Assembly: GCA_012518735.1 (NCBI GenBank)
Contig: JAAYRO010000171.1
Location: 1-38,881 of the forward strand
DNA: 38,881 nt
Reading direction: 5' to 3'
From: Bacillota bacterium
GTDB taxonomy: Bacteria; Bacillota; Limnochordia; Darwinibacteriales; Darwinibacteriaceae
The notes under the pieces are model-generated. The model had not been told where the DNA came from. It searched no databases and was given only the letters and a program-made list of their open reading frames with translations. How positions within the stretch are numbered: the first letter of the stretch is position 1; each line of letters opens with the position of its first letter. Positions 1-9,874 of this stretch are shown here, piece after piece. The translations under genes and the position numbers were made by a program.

Positions 1-2
1 GT

Positions 3-1565
3 GCTAGCTACGGAGTAGATCTTTCCCAGCCGGCAAAAAATGGACAAGAAGCTGTTCAGTTCCTCTATCTAGCATATTTAGCTGCGATTAAAGAGCAGAA
101 TGGTGCAGCCATGTCCCTAGGGCGGGTTAGCACATTTCTAGACATTTATCTTGCTCGAGACATAGCTGAGGGAACCTTAACTGAAGAAGGTGCCCAAGAG
201 CTTATTGATGACTTTGTCATCAAACTTCGTTTAACTCGTCAACTCCGGACTAAAGCCTACAACGAGCTGTTCTCCGGTGATCCTAATTGGGTTACAGAGT
301 CCATCGGAGGTATGGGTGAAGACGGGAGAACTTTAGTCACCAAGACATCATTCCGGTTTCTGCACACTCTGCGAAACTTAGGACCAGCACCAGAACCTAA
401 TATGACCGTACTGTGGTCGAAAGACTTACCACAAGGTTTTAAAGAGTTCTGTGCACAGATATCTATTGATACCTCCGCTGTTCAATATGAGAACGACGAT
501 CTTATGCGTCCTATCTACGGCGATGACTACGGTATTGCATGCTGTGTTTCTGCTATGCGGATCGGGAAGGATATTCAGTACTTTGGGGCACGAGCCAATC
601 TGCCAAAGGCACTACTTTTGACTTTAAATGGTGGACGAGACGAGGTTTCTGGAATGCAGGTTGCTCCCAGCTACTATACAGCCAAGCCCGGTGAAGTCCT
701 AGACTACGACACAGTAATGGAGGCCTTTGATTTAACACTCCAATGGCTGGCTGGTCAATACGTAGACACAATGAATATTATCCATCATATGCATGATAAA
801 TACGCCTATGAGAAGCTGCAGATGGGGCTCCATGACCCCATTTATCATCGGTATATGGCGTTTGGTATTGCCGGATTATCAGTACTAGCTGACTCCCTCA
901 GCGCCATTAAGTATGGACAAGTAACACCGATCTTTAATGATGATGGCTTAATCACTGACTATGAAACTGTTGGGGACATTCCATATTTTGGTAACAACGA
1001 CCCTCGTGTAGATACAATAGCAAGTGAGATTGTGAAATCGTTTATTTCCAAACTGAGAGAGCATCCTGCCCACCGCGGTGCAGAACATACCCTGTCCATT
1101 CTTACCATTACCTCTAATGTGGTTTATGGGAAAAAGACGGGCAGTACACCCTGCGGTAGAAAAGCAGGCGAACCCTTTGCGCCAGGTGCTAATCCTCTCC
1201 ACCATCGTGACACAAGCGGTATTCTTGCCTCACTTAGTTCTGTAGCACAGATTGACTATGCCGATGCTAAGGATGGAATCTCATATACCCTTTCTATGAC
1301 CCCCTTTGCACTAGGTAAGGGTGACGAGGCACGACGGAAAAATCTCATCGCTATTCTCGATGGTCAATTTCAAAATGGCGGTCAGCATTTGAATGTCAAT
1401 GTGTTTAACAGAGAAACGCTCATTGATGCTATGGAAAATCCAGAAAAATACCCCCAGCTGACTATTCGAGTATCAGGATATGCAGTCAACTTTATTAAGC
1501 TCACTCGCGAACAGCAGCAGGAAGTCATTGAGAGAACGATTTTCCAAGAGGGGTTGGTTGGATGA
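3..1565 (+). CDS. pflB: Pyruvate formate-lyase (formate C-acetyltransferase), 3' portion; 5' end lies outside the window
   Basis: Open frame continues to the left edge ([49 protein letters not shown]...). C-terminal glycyl-radical motif RVSGYAVNF, and CVSAMR resembling the active-site CC/CVS region. Followed directly by an activase gene. Confidence 0.93.
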   Translation, partial: ASYGVDLSQPAKNGQEAVQFLYLAYLAAIKEQNGAAMSLGRVSTFLDIYLARDIAEGTLTEEGAQELIDDFVIKLRLTRQLRTKAYNELFSGDPNWVTESIGGMGEDGRTLVTKTSFRFLHTLRNLGPAPEPNMTVLWSKDLPQGFKEFCAQISIDTSAVQYENDDLMRPIYGDDYGIACCVSAMRIGKDIQYFGARANLPKALLLTLNGGRDEVSGMQVAPSYYTAKPGEVLDYDTVMEAFDLTLQWLAGQYVDTMNIIHHMHDKYAYEKLQMGLHDPIYHRYMAFGIAGLSVLADSLSAIKYGQVTPIFNDDGLITDYETVGDIPYFGNNDPRVDTIASEIVKSFISKLREHPAHRGAEHTLSILTITSNVVYGKKTGSTPCGRKAGEPFAPGANPLHHRDTSGILASLSSVAQIDYADAKDGISYTLSMTPFALGKGDEARRKNLIAILDGQFQNGGQHLNVNVFNRETLIDAMENPEKYPQLTIRVSGYAVNFIKLTREQQQEVIERTIFQEGLVG

Positions 1566-2284
1566 AAGGTCTAGTCCACTCATTCGAACCCTTTGGCACT
1601 GTGGACGGCCCGGGCATTCGGCTTGTCACATTTTTGACTGGGTGTCCCATGCAGTGTTCGTTCTGCCATAATCCAGAAATAGCTTGGACTTCTGACGGAA
1701 GCTGGCTAACACCTGATGATATTCTTGCCGAGTTTAATAAAAATCGTAATTTCTACACAAATGGCGGCATCACCTTTTCTGGTGGAGAGCCTCTCCGGCA
1801 GGCAGAGTTTGTTTACGAGTGTGCAAAACGCTTTAAAAAAGAAAGAGTCCATACTGCCCTAGATACATCTCTCAGCTGCAGTGAGCAGTGGATTCGACGT
1901 TTGGAAGAATTTGTTGATTTATGGATGATCAGCATTAAAGCCATTACTCCTTCCCTACACCAACAGCTGACAGCTAGGGATAATACTCGAATCCTCAAAA
2001 GGATTCGAGACCTCAACAGTCGAGGCGTTGAAATGGTAATACGTTATGTAATCATCCCAGGCTTAACAGATACAAACGAAGAACTAACCAAACTGGGCGA
2101 GTTTTTAGACAGCTTACCCCATACCCCTTCTGTAGAGCTCTTAGCTTACCATACCATGGGGAGAGTGAAATGGGAAAACATGGGGCTCGATTACAAACTT
2201 GAACATCGGGAAGCAACGGCCCATGATATTAATCGAGCCGTAGAGTTTCTCAAAAAGATCGGTTTTCAGGACGTTGCAGCTTAG
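1562..2284 (+). CDS. pflA: Pyruvate formate-lyase activating enzyme (radical SAM)
   Basis: Radical SAM motif in [24 protein letters not shown]-terminus and TFSGGEPL. Overlaps the end of pflB by 4 bp. Confidence 0.95.
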   Translation: MKGLVHSFEPFGTVDGPGIRLVTFLTGCPMQCSFCHNPEIAWTSDGSWLTPDDILAEFNKNRNFYTNGGITFSGGEPLRQAEFVYECAKRFKKERVHTALDTSLSCSEQWIRRLEEFVDLWMISIKAITPSLHQQLTARDNTRILKRIRDLNSRGVEMVIRYVIIPGLTDTNEELTKLGEFLDSLPHTPSVELLAYHTMGRVKWENMGLDYKLEHREATAHDINRAVEFLKKIGFQDVAA

Positions 2285-2306
2285 CATCGAATTTCATAGA
2301 ATTTCC

Positions 2307-2341
2307 AAAAAGGCAGAGGTAAGGTTAACCTCTGCCTTTTT
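2307..2341 (+). terminator. Intrinsic terminator after pflBA
   Basis: AAAAAGGCAGAGGT / AAGGTTA loop / ACCTCTGCCTTTTT: perfect 14-bp stem ending in a T-run. Confidence 0.9.
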
Positions 2342-2484
2342 CTTGTTTTGAAATATAATAAACTTGATATAATAAAAGTGTTAAGTTTACAGCCTAAGCC
2401 GGAAGGATTTGCCCTTCACTTGCATAATATCTTAGTATGTTGAAGAAAATTTGTTAACTATGTTAGAAAGGGGGGGCTTCACCT

Positions 2485-2805
2485 ATGATCGCCTTGGATA
2501 AAGACTCTTGGGATGAACATGTAACGCAAAGTCAGGGTTGGGTTCTTGTAGACTTTTGGGGTCCAAGATGTAAACCCTGTCTAGAACTCACTCCTCATGT
2601 AGAAAAGCTGGCCGAAAAGTACGCTGATTATCTGAAATTCTGTTCACTAGATACCTCCAAAGCTATGCGATTAGCCATAGCCCAAGGTGTCATGTCTCTA
2701 CCGGTCATTGCGTTTTACCACAATGGAGAAAAGAAGGACGAGCTCACAGGAAATTTTTCTCCAGAAGAAATTGAGCAGAAAATCAAAGAGATTATCGGTT
2801 CGTGA
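2485..2805 (+). CDS. trxA: Thioredoxin of the glycine reductase operon
   Basis: 106 aa thioredoxin fold with DFWGPRCKPCLELTPHVEKLA and cis-Pro region MSLPVIAFYHNGE. Active site CKPC. Sits immediately upstream of grdE. Confidence 0.88.
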   Translation: MIALDKDSWDEHVTQSQGWVLVDFWGPRCKPCLELTPHVEKLAEKYADYLKFCSLDTSKAMRLAIAQGVMSLPVIAFYHNGEKKDELTGNFSPEEIEQKIKEIIGS

Positions 2806-2835
2806 AATATCAGAGGAGGAGGTGCATTTCTTAAA

Positions 2836-4116
2836 GTGGAGATCGGCAATATCTATATTAAAGATATTCAGTTTGGTGAACAGACCATAATTGAAGACCA
2901 GGTTTTGTTTGTGAATAAGCAGGAATTAGAAGAACTCTTACAAGCCGATGAACACCTCGCTTCGGTAACTCTTGAGATAGCCCGTCCAGGAGACTCTATT
3001 CGCATCATCCCTGTTAAGGATGTCATCGAACCACGGGCTAAAGTGGAAGGTGATGGAGGTATCTTTCCAGGCTTTGTGAGTAAAATGGGGACGGTTGGAA
3101 GAGGACGCACACACGTCTTAAAGGGAGCGGCTGTCGTTACTACGGGAAAGATTGTTGGGTACCAAGAAGGGATCATCGATATGACTGGACCTGGAGCTGA
3201 AATCTGTCCTTTTTCAAAGCTCCACAATTTGGTCATTGTAGCCCAGCCCATTAAGGGAATATCGCCGTATGAACATGAAGGGGCCCTACGTCTTATGGGG
3301 TTGAAAGCAGCTGCCTACTTAGGAGAAGCAGGTCGTACTGTGGAGCCAGATGAACGTTTCCCCTATGAGCTTCCACCCCTTCCTGCCTATGAAACAAAAT
3401 ATCCAAACCTACCAAAAATAGCGTACGTCTATATGCTGCAGAGTCAAGGCCTGCTCCATGATACGTATTACTATGGGGTAGATGTAAAACATATGGTGCC
3501 CACATTCATGCATCCTACAGAAGTCATGGATGGCGCCATTGTAAGCGGCAACTGTGTATCTGCCTGCGACAAAAACACGACATATCATCATCAAAACAAT
3601 CCTGTTATCCACGATCTACTGGCTAGACACGGTAAGGAGCTCTGTTTTGTAGGGTGTATCATAACAAACGAGAACGTAACCTTAATGGACAAACAGCGTT
3701 CATCGGACATGGTGGCCAAACTTGTAGAATTCCTAGATGTAGACGGTGTTATTATATCGGAAGAAGGATTTGGCAACCCTGATACAGATCTGATTATGAA
3801 CTGCACTAAAATTGAAAGCAAGGGCATTAAAACCGTACTTATTACTGACGAGTATGCAGGTCAAGACGGAACGTCTCAATCCTTAGCTGATGGAAGCCCT
3901 CTAGCTAACGCAGTAGTCAGTACAGGAAATGCTAATGCTCTTGTTACTCTCCCGCCATTAGAGAAGGTAATTGGAAACCAAGATATGGCAGATGTAATTG
4001 CTGGTGGTTTCAAAGGAAATATGGAGAGCAGTGGAACCATTACAGTGGAACTGCAGGCAATTATTGGAGCCACCAATGAACTTGGATTTAATAGACTTAC
4101 AGCTAGAGAATATTAG
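2836..4116 (+). CDS. grdE: Glycine reductase component B, proprotein GrdE (cleaved and pyruvoyl-forming)
   Basis: 426 aa, GTG start, GrdE-like throughout. Putative Asn-Cys cleavage/pyruvoyl site in [23 protein letters not shown] (Cys240). Confidence 0.93.
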   Translation: MEIGNIYIKDIQFGEQTIIEDQVLFVNKQELEELLQADEHLASVTLEIARPGDSIRIIPVKDVIEPRAKVEGDGGIFPGFVSKMGTVGRGRTHVLKGAAVVTTGKIVGYQEGIIDMTGPGAEICPFSKLHNLVIVAQPIKGISPYEHEGALRLMGLKAAAYLGEAGRTVEPDERFPYELPPLPAYETKYPNLPKIAYVYMLQSQGLLHDTYYYGVDVKHMVPTFMHPTEVMDGAIVSGNCVSACDKNTTYHHQNNPVIHDLLARHGKELCFVGCIITNENVTLMDKQRSSDMVAKLVEFLDVDGVIISEEGFGNPDTDLIMNCTKIESKGIKTVLITDEYAGQDGTSQSLADGSPLANAVVSTGNANALVTLPPLEKVIGNQDMADVIAGGFKGNMESSGTITVELQAIIGATNELGFNRLTAREY

Positions 4117-4132
4117 AAGGAGGAATGCTCTT

Positions 4133-4597
4133 ATGGTAGATTTAAAAGGCAAGAATATTGCTGTCATTGGCGATCGTGACGGTATTCCTGGTCCGGCTAT
4201 TGAAGAGTGTATTGAAAAGGCCGGCGGCACCGTCGTCTTTTCAACCACCGAATGCTTTGTTTGAACGGCCGCAGGTGCAATGGATCTGGAAAACCAAACT
4301 CGCATCTTAGAGTTGGTTGAAAAATATGGAAAGGATAACGTCGTGGTCGTACTAGGTGGCGCAGAAGCAGAAGCTTCGGGTTTAGCTGCCGAAACAGTAA
4401 CAACTGGCGATCCAACCTTTGCAGGTCCATTGACAGGAGTTCAGTTGGAACTCCCCGTGTATCACATTTTCGAACTAAAGGATATTATTCCTGATGACGT
4501 TTGGGACGAACAAATCAGCATGATGGAAATGGTCTTAGATGTAGACCATATTATTAAAGAAGTGACCACGTACCGAGAACGGACAAACGGAGGTTAA
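4133..4597 (+). CDS. grdA: Glycine/sarcosine/betaine reductase selenoprotein A; TGA at 4262-4264 read as selenocysteine (Sec44)
   Basis: ATG with RBS AGAAGGAGGAATG. The frame reads [105 protein letters not shown]... to the stop at 4597. The [13 protein letters not shown] context is the diagnostic GrdA Sec site. Confidence 0.96.
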
Positions 4598-4600
4598 GAT

Positions 4601-5908
4601 GTGGAACCAAAACGAGTTGTCTGCTATCTAAATCAGTTCTTTGGTCAAATTGGTGGGGAATCAGAAGCCAATACTCCACCAAAGCAGTTTGATAAACCAG
4701 TTGGTCCTGCCATGGGGCTTCAACAGCTTCTTCCAAAAAACTGCCAAGTTGTAGGGACTGTGGTATGTGGTGACGATTACTTCAATGAACATTTGGACGA
4801 AGCTGGTAGAGCTATAGAGAGCATGTTGAAGAAGCTTGCTCCTGATGTAGTCGTAGCTGGTCCGGCCTTTAATGCTGGCCGATACGGGATGGCATGCGGA
4901 GCCGTGTCTAAAATTGCCCATGAGTTGGGAATTCCTGCCGTATCAGGTATGTACCCTGAGAACCCAGGGGTGGAAAGTTACAGACAATACGCATACATTA
5001 TAGAAACTTCCAACTCGGCAGCAGGTATGCGTCAGGCCCTACCTGCCATGGCAAAACTGACTGCCAAGATTTTGCAAAACGAACCTATTGGGTCACCAAG
5101 AGAAGAAGGATACTTGAGTCGAGGTATTCGAACAAATATTCAGGTAGATAAACGTGGTTCCGAACGAGCTATCGACATGCTCCTTAAAAAGATAGCTGGA
5201 GAAGACTTTGAAACAGAGTATCCTATTCCCCACTTCGATAGAGTGTCTCCTGCTGACCCCTTACAAGATTTAAGCACAGCAACGATTGCTCTCGTTACAA
5301 GTGGAGGAATCGTGCCTAAAGGTAATCCAGATCGAATCGAGTCTTCCAGCGCCTCAAAGTATGGAAAATACGATATCAGCAATATTACCTCCCTTCATTC
5401 TGATGAATTTGAAACAGCCCACGGAGGATATGATCCTGTTTATGCCAATGAATCCCCCAACCGAGTCCTGCCAGTAGATGTACTGAGGGAGCTTGAACAG
5501 GAAGGTAAAATCGGGAGACTCTATCCTTACTTTTATGCTACTGTAGGCAACGGCACCTCTGTAGCTAATGCTGTGAAATATGCTTCAGCGATTGCCCATG
5601 AATTGGTAAATGAAGGAGTTCATGCCGTTGTCCTTACCAGTACCTGAGGGACCTGTACCCGTTGCGGTGCAACGATGGTAAAGGAAATTGAACGAATGGG
5701 TTTGCCTGTAGTTCATATCTGTACTGTTACCCCCATTTCTTTAACAGTTGGAGCCAATCGTATTGTTCCAGCAGTAGCTATTCCTTATCCATTAGGTAAT
5801 CCGAAGCTAGGGGAAGTTGAAGAACGAGGATTAAGAAGAAAAATAGTGGAGAAGGCACTAATGTCTCTCACTAGACCTGTTACGGATCAAACAGTTTTCG
5901 AAGACTGA
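4601..5908 (+). CDS. grdB: Glycine reductase component B selenoprotein GrdB; TGA at 5645-5647 read as selenocysteine (Sec349)
   Basis: GTG start. Single frame 4601-5908 interrupted only by TGA in VVLTST-U-GTCTRCGATMVKEIERMGLPVVHICTVTPISLTVGANRIVPAVAIPYPLGNP, i.e. the UxxCxxC motif of GrdB. Confidence 0.96.
5657..5679 (+). promoter_or_regulatory. Candidate bacterial SECIS hairpin of grdB
   Basis: Starts 9 nt after the TGA: ACC-CGTTGC-GGT-GCAACG-AT-GGT, a 6-bp stem with GGT apical loop plus an outer ACC/GGT stem across a 2-nt bulge. Confidence 0.6.
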
Positions 5909-5955
5909 GGGGCGGTAAAACCGCCCTTTTCTTCCATGCGTGGAGGTGTATTTAT

Positions 5956-8481
5956 TTGACAAATCCAGTTATAAAAGGGGCTAGCTACTGTCTTATTCAT
6001 GCTCCAGATATGGTCTTGACCAATGGAACCACCATTACTATGGAGCGGGCCAAACATCCTGAATCTCAATTTCTAAAGGATGTACAAGAGCAACTCCGTT
6101 CCTATGAGGATGCACTTGCCTACCCACCGAACCAATGCTACATCGGTAACATCACTCCGGAGGAATTAGGTAGTATTCCTCAACCATGGTATGAACATCC
6201 CCTAGAACCTAACCGGACGGGAACCTTTGGCGAAATATTTCCCCTAGATGAATTTATCGCTCTAATGAAGATATCTGATTCGTTCAATCTAGTTTTCTTA
6301 GAGACAACCTTTGCCAATCAAACAGCTGAGAAACTGACCAATCATCCTCTCTTCTCCAAGGAAGAATTGGCAATCGTAAGACAAGGTCATACTAATGAGC
6401 AGATCACTAAACTGCTGAACAGCGAGATGGCAGTTCCCTTAAAGTATAACGGGGAAGTGGTTGGGTGTATCAAACAAGCACATGAATCAGATGCAAACCT
6501 CAGTGCTAACGTAATCTTTGAGAATCTCGTGGCCAAAGCCAGTGCAAGCCTTGGTCTAAAACGCCTCATCTGGCAGACGAAAATCGATCCAGCAGAAATT
6601 GATTACATTATTGAAACATCAGAGGAAGCTTGCGGGGACATGAATCAACGAGGCGGTGGCAACTTTGCCAAAGCAATTGGAGAGGTTTGTGGATGCGTTA
6701 GTGCCACCGGCTCTGATACACGCTCCTTCTGTGCTGGACCTGCCCATGGAATTATTAATGCTGCTGCATTAGTAAAATCAGGTATTTACAAGAACGTGGT
6801 CGTTGTTGGTGGTGGCGCTTCAGCCAAATTGGGCATGAACTCCCGAGATCATGTAAAGAAGAATGTTCCTGTTTTAGAAGATATGTTAGGGACTTTTGCC
6901 ATCCTAATCAGTGAGAACGATAACCGCAGTCCTATTATCCGAACCGATGCTGTGGGACGCCACACTATTGGCACAGGATCTTCACCTCAAGCTGTTACAA
7001 CATCCTTAGTAACAGATCCTCTAAAAGAAGCAGGATTATCCATAAAAGATATTGACAAGTACAGTGTGGAAATGCAGAATCCTGAGATTACTGTTCCTGC
7101 AGGAGCAGGCGATGTTCCCCTGGCAAACTTTAAGATGATTGCTGCTTTAGGAGTAAAGCAGGGTGTTCTAGAACGGTCAGAACTCAACGACTTTGTGGTA
7201 AAACACGGTATGAAGGGCTGGGCCCCAACCCAAGGTCACATCCCTTCAGGAGTTCCTTATATAGGATTTGCCCGTAAAGCTATTCTAAAAGGTGAAATGA
7301 AACGAGCAATGATTATTGGAAAGGGCAGCCTTTTCTTGGCCCGTATGACAAATCTTTTTGACGGTATCTCATTTATTATAGAACCTAATCCTGGCACCAA
7401 CGACGATAGAACTAGTCCACGAGAGCGAAGACGAACCTGGAATATTGGGATTACCCTCCAAGGCAGTGAACACGGTATGGAAGAGGTGCTCCGCGGCGCA
7501 GAACTAGCCCAAAAAATCAGCACAGATATTCGTGTGCTCTGTATCGGTCCAAAAAACAACAGTGACCTTGAAACAATCGAAGCTGCCACAGAAGAGGAAC
7601 AGCGAACGACTATGGAACGTCTCCTTGAAACAGGACAGCTAGATGCTTGTGTTACCATGCACTACAATTTCCCGTTAGGTGTAACCACAATTGGGCGGGT
7701 ATGCGCACCAGGAACGGGTAGTGAAATGCTGATTGCTTCTACCACTGGAATGGCAGCGGCCAATCGCATTGACGCTATGATTAAGAATGCAATCCTCGGG
7801 ATTTCCACTGCCAAAGCGCTGGGTATCTCAAAACCAACAGTAGGCATTTTAAATGTAGATGGAGCTAGAGCGGCAGAACGAGCTTTACTCGACCTTCAGG
7901 TTTCTGGCTATGAAATTCATTGGGCAGAATCGATTAGGGAAGGTGGCGGACTTATTATGCGCGGTAACGATATCCTCCGCGGTGCCTGTCAGGTTCTAGT
8001 TACCGATTCCCTAACAGGAAATATTCTGGTTAAAATGCTGTCATCCCTTACAACTGGAGGAAATTATGAAACATTAGGATACGGTTATGGACCAGGCGTG
8101 GGAGAAGATTATGATAAGATTGTCTGCATCATTTCACGAGCATCTGGTGCCCCCGTTATCGCAAATGCCATAGAATATGCTGCTTCCATGGCTAAAGCAA
8201 ATCTCCACGGAATTGTCCAATCTGAGTTAACTAGAGCTGCCCGAAGTGGACTCGTACTTTCCTCCTCTCAAACTGAGGATCTAAGTCCACCTCCCAAACC
8301 GGTGGATGAGGAGATTTCTGGAATCGATGTTTTAGAGATTGAAGAAGCAGCTCAATTACTGTGGAAATCAGGCATCTACGCTGAGACAGGGATGGGCTGC
8401 ACAGGCCCTGTCGTGCTTGTGGCCAATGAAGATGCTTTAGAAGCTCGAAAACTACTTCTAGACAAAGGGTTTATCCTCTAA
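5956..8481 (+). CDS. Glycine reductase component C, apparent single-chain fusion of beta (GrdC) and alpha (GrdD) subunits
   Basis: 841-aa uninterrupted ORF. About residues 1-475 read as GrdC (KAS III-like: GGNFAKAIGEVCGCVSATGSDTRSFCAGPAHGI...). From about residue 490 on it reads as GrdD (PlsX-like: WNIGITLQGSEHGMEEVLRGAELA...GILNVDGARAAERAL...GMGCTGPVVLVANEDA). Confidence 0.9.
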   Translation: MTNPVIKGASYCLIHAPDMVLTNGTTITMERAKHPESQFLKDVQEQLRSYEDALAYPPNQCYIGNITPEELGSIPQPWYEHPLEPNRTGTFGEIFPLDEFIALMKISDSFNLVFLETTFANQTAEKLTNHPLFSKEELAIVRQGHTNEQITKLLNSEMAVPLKYNGEVVGCIKQAHESDANLSANVIFENLVAKASASLGLKRLIWQTKIDPAEIDYIIETSEEACGDMNQRGGGNFAKAIGEVCGCVSATGSDTRSFCAGPAHGIINAAALVKSGIYKNVVVVGGGASAKLGMNSRDHVKKNVPVLEDMLGTFAILISENDNRSPIIRTDAVGRHTIGTGSSPQAVTTSLVTDPLKEAGLSIKDIDKYSVEMQNPEITVPAGAGDVPLANFKMIAALGVKQGVLERSELNDFVVKHGMKGWAPTQGHIPSGVPYIGFARKAILKGEMKRAMIIGKGSLFLARMTNLFDGISFIIEPNPGTNDDRTSPRERRRTWNIGITLQGSEHGMEEVLRGAELAQKISTDIRVLCIGPKNNSDLETIEAATEEEQRTTMERLLETGQLDACVTMHYNFPLGVTTIGRVCAPGTGSEMLIASTTGMAAANRIDAMIKNAILGISTAKALGISKPTVGILNVDGARAAERALLDLQVSGYEIHWAESIREGGGLIMRGNDILRGACQVLVTDSLTGNILVKMLSSLTTGGNYETLGYGYGPGVGEDYDKIVCIISRASGAPVIANAIEYAASMAKANLHGIVQSELTRAARSGLVLSSSQTEDLSPPPKPVDEEISGIDVLEIEEAAQLLWKSGIYAETGMGCTGPVVLVANEDALEARKLLLDKGFIL

Positions 8482-8486
8482 AAGCC

Positions 8487-8528
8487 AAGTCACCAGTTCT
8501 TTCCTTCAAAAAGTGCTGGTGACTTTTT
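8487..8528 (+). terminator. Intrinsic terminator after the grd operon
   Basis: AAGTCACCAG ... CTGGTGACTTTTT, 10-bp stem plus T-run. Confidence 0.8.
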
Positions 8529-8618
8529 CTATTGTTGACTTTTTTTTATTAATATCTGTTATACTTAATATAGAGGCACAACACAGAGCGCAATGGCGAT
8601 AGAAAGGAGGATGTTGAA

Positions 8619-8981
8619 ATGCTCAAGAAAAGGGAGGTTAACCGCTCTTTACCAGCAGAACAGAAAAAGGCATACTTTCATATCATGTTCTTGGCCATCC
8701 TCTCACTTATTCTTCTCTTGCGATTGGCCTTTCGGGGTTTGTCGAATGACGGGACCGTGTTTCACTGGATAATCGTGATGGCATCTTTTACAGTCGGTAT
8801 GTTCATTCAAGACTATTTGGTTCCCAACTCAAAACTCAGCAGTTTTGCCTTTCGAGGAATTGGTTTGGTCTTATTTGGTATTGCTCTTTTTATGAAGTCA
8901 TGGGCTGTATCTACTAATCCTTTGTTCATACTAAGTCTCTTTTTCATGACCGTTAAAGAGCATGATATCATTGCCTGGTGA
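8619..8981 (+). CDS. Small membrane protein of unknown function
   Basis: 120 aa, several hydrophobic segments, RBS GAAAGGAGGATG upstream. Confidence 0.65.
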   Translation: MLKKREVNRSLPAEQKKAYFHIMFLAILSLILLLRLAFRGLSNDGTVFHWIIVMASFTVGMFIQDYLVPNSKLSSFAFRGIGLVLFGIALFMKSWAVSTNPLFILSLFFMTVKEHDIIAW

Positions 8982-8985
8982 GGCG

Positions 8986-9023
8986 GTCTAAAGGCGCTAG
9001 AGTGATGCCTAGCGCCTTTAGAC
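8986..9023. terminator. Bidirectional terminator between convergent genes
   Basis: GTCTAAAGGCGCTAG-(8 nt)-CTAGCGCCTTTAGAC, perfect 15-bp inverted repeat. Confidence 0.75.
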
Positions 9024-9862
9024 TATTTCACATGAACATGAACTGTTCCAAAACTTGAACGAATCCGAATGGGGAAATTTCCAGCTTGAGTTTTTCCAGC
9101 TGCCCGGATGACATTTCCATCATCTACTTTCTTTTCCAAAGGCATATTGTGATGCAGACTTCCATACTCTAATCGCAGATCAAAACGATAACCCTCCTGT
9201 ACATCCACTAAGTCTAGCTTTACAGTCGAATAAGAGTCATCTAAATCGAAACTCCCTGCAAGATCTTGAATATCTAGAGTTGAAAACTCCGTATCCGCCT
9301 TAAGTATTCCCTTAAATCCATGGACCATGACATCACTGAATGAAGCACTAATCTCCATTTCTCCTTCTACCTCATCAGCTCGAATGGTACCATACTGACT
9401 TCCCACCGAAGCTGCCAAGTTCTTTGGTAAGTCTACCTCGTAATTCACAATCACGCCTCGGATTTCAGGGCCAGCGGGCACATTCGGCAGCATATATTCA
9501 GCTGCTCCCGAATCTTCCTTCGTCTCAATAACTTGTACCGTCTCTAGATACTGTTCAGCATCTTCCTCCGTATCCCCGTATACCGTAATGGTACTAACAA
9601 CCGTCATTTCATCGCCTTCAGTACCCCTTACTGTAATTTCCCCGTACTGGTTTTCAATTTGGATAGAAGTCAAGTCCGAACTCAGCACTGTAAAACGCTG
9701 TTTCTTTACACTACTCGGATAATCACACGAATCTTTGCACTGCAGTTTCACTTCAAAGTGGGGTGGGCCAGAAAATGCTCCCACACCCAGATACCAAATA
9801 TCAGCAACGGCCACTGCTGTGATTAACAGCAGTACGGCTAAGGTCACTCGACGAACTTTCAT
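9023..9862 (-). CDS. DUF4097-like beta-strand repeat protein, N-terminally anchored/secreted
   Basis: N-terminal hydrophobic segment followed by repeated short beta units (IQIENQYGEITVRGTEG, GSQYGTIRADEVEG, RLEYGSLHHNM, IRSSFGTVHVHVK). Confidence 0.7.
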   Translation of the reverse strand: MKVRRVTLAVLLLITAVAVADIWYLGVGAFSGPPHFEVKLQCKDSCDYPSSVKKQRFTVLSSDLTSIQIENQYGEITVRGTEGDEMTVVSTITVYGDTEEDAEQYLETVQVIETKEDSGAAEYMLPNVPAGPEIRGVIVNYEVDLPKNLAASVGSQYGTIRADEVEGEMEISASFSDVMVHGFKGILKADTEFSTLDIQDLAGSFDLDDSYSTVKLDLVDVQEGYRFDLRLEYGSLHHNMPLEKKVDDGNVIRAAGKTQAGNFPIRIRSSFGTVHVHVK

Positions 9863-9874
9863 CAGCTCTACCCC

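Noticed and set aside
1480-1671. 63-aa ORF overlapping the pflB/pflA junction
   Set aside because: Out of frame with two clearly conserved genes; no independent support.
2342-2484. Possible glycine riboswitch or other leader element ahead of trxA-grdE
   Set aside because: No recognisable glycine-aptamer core; only AT-rich promoter-like sequence and an RBS were seen.
3998-4264. 88-aa ORF in the ORF track overlapping grdE and grdA
   Set aside because: Only the part from 4133 is real; it is the N-terminal part of GrdA ending at the Sec-coding TGA.
5675-5908. 77-aa ORF after the 348-aa ORF
   Set aside because: It is the C-terminal part of GrdB downstream of the Sec codon, not a separate gene.
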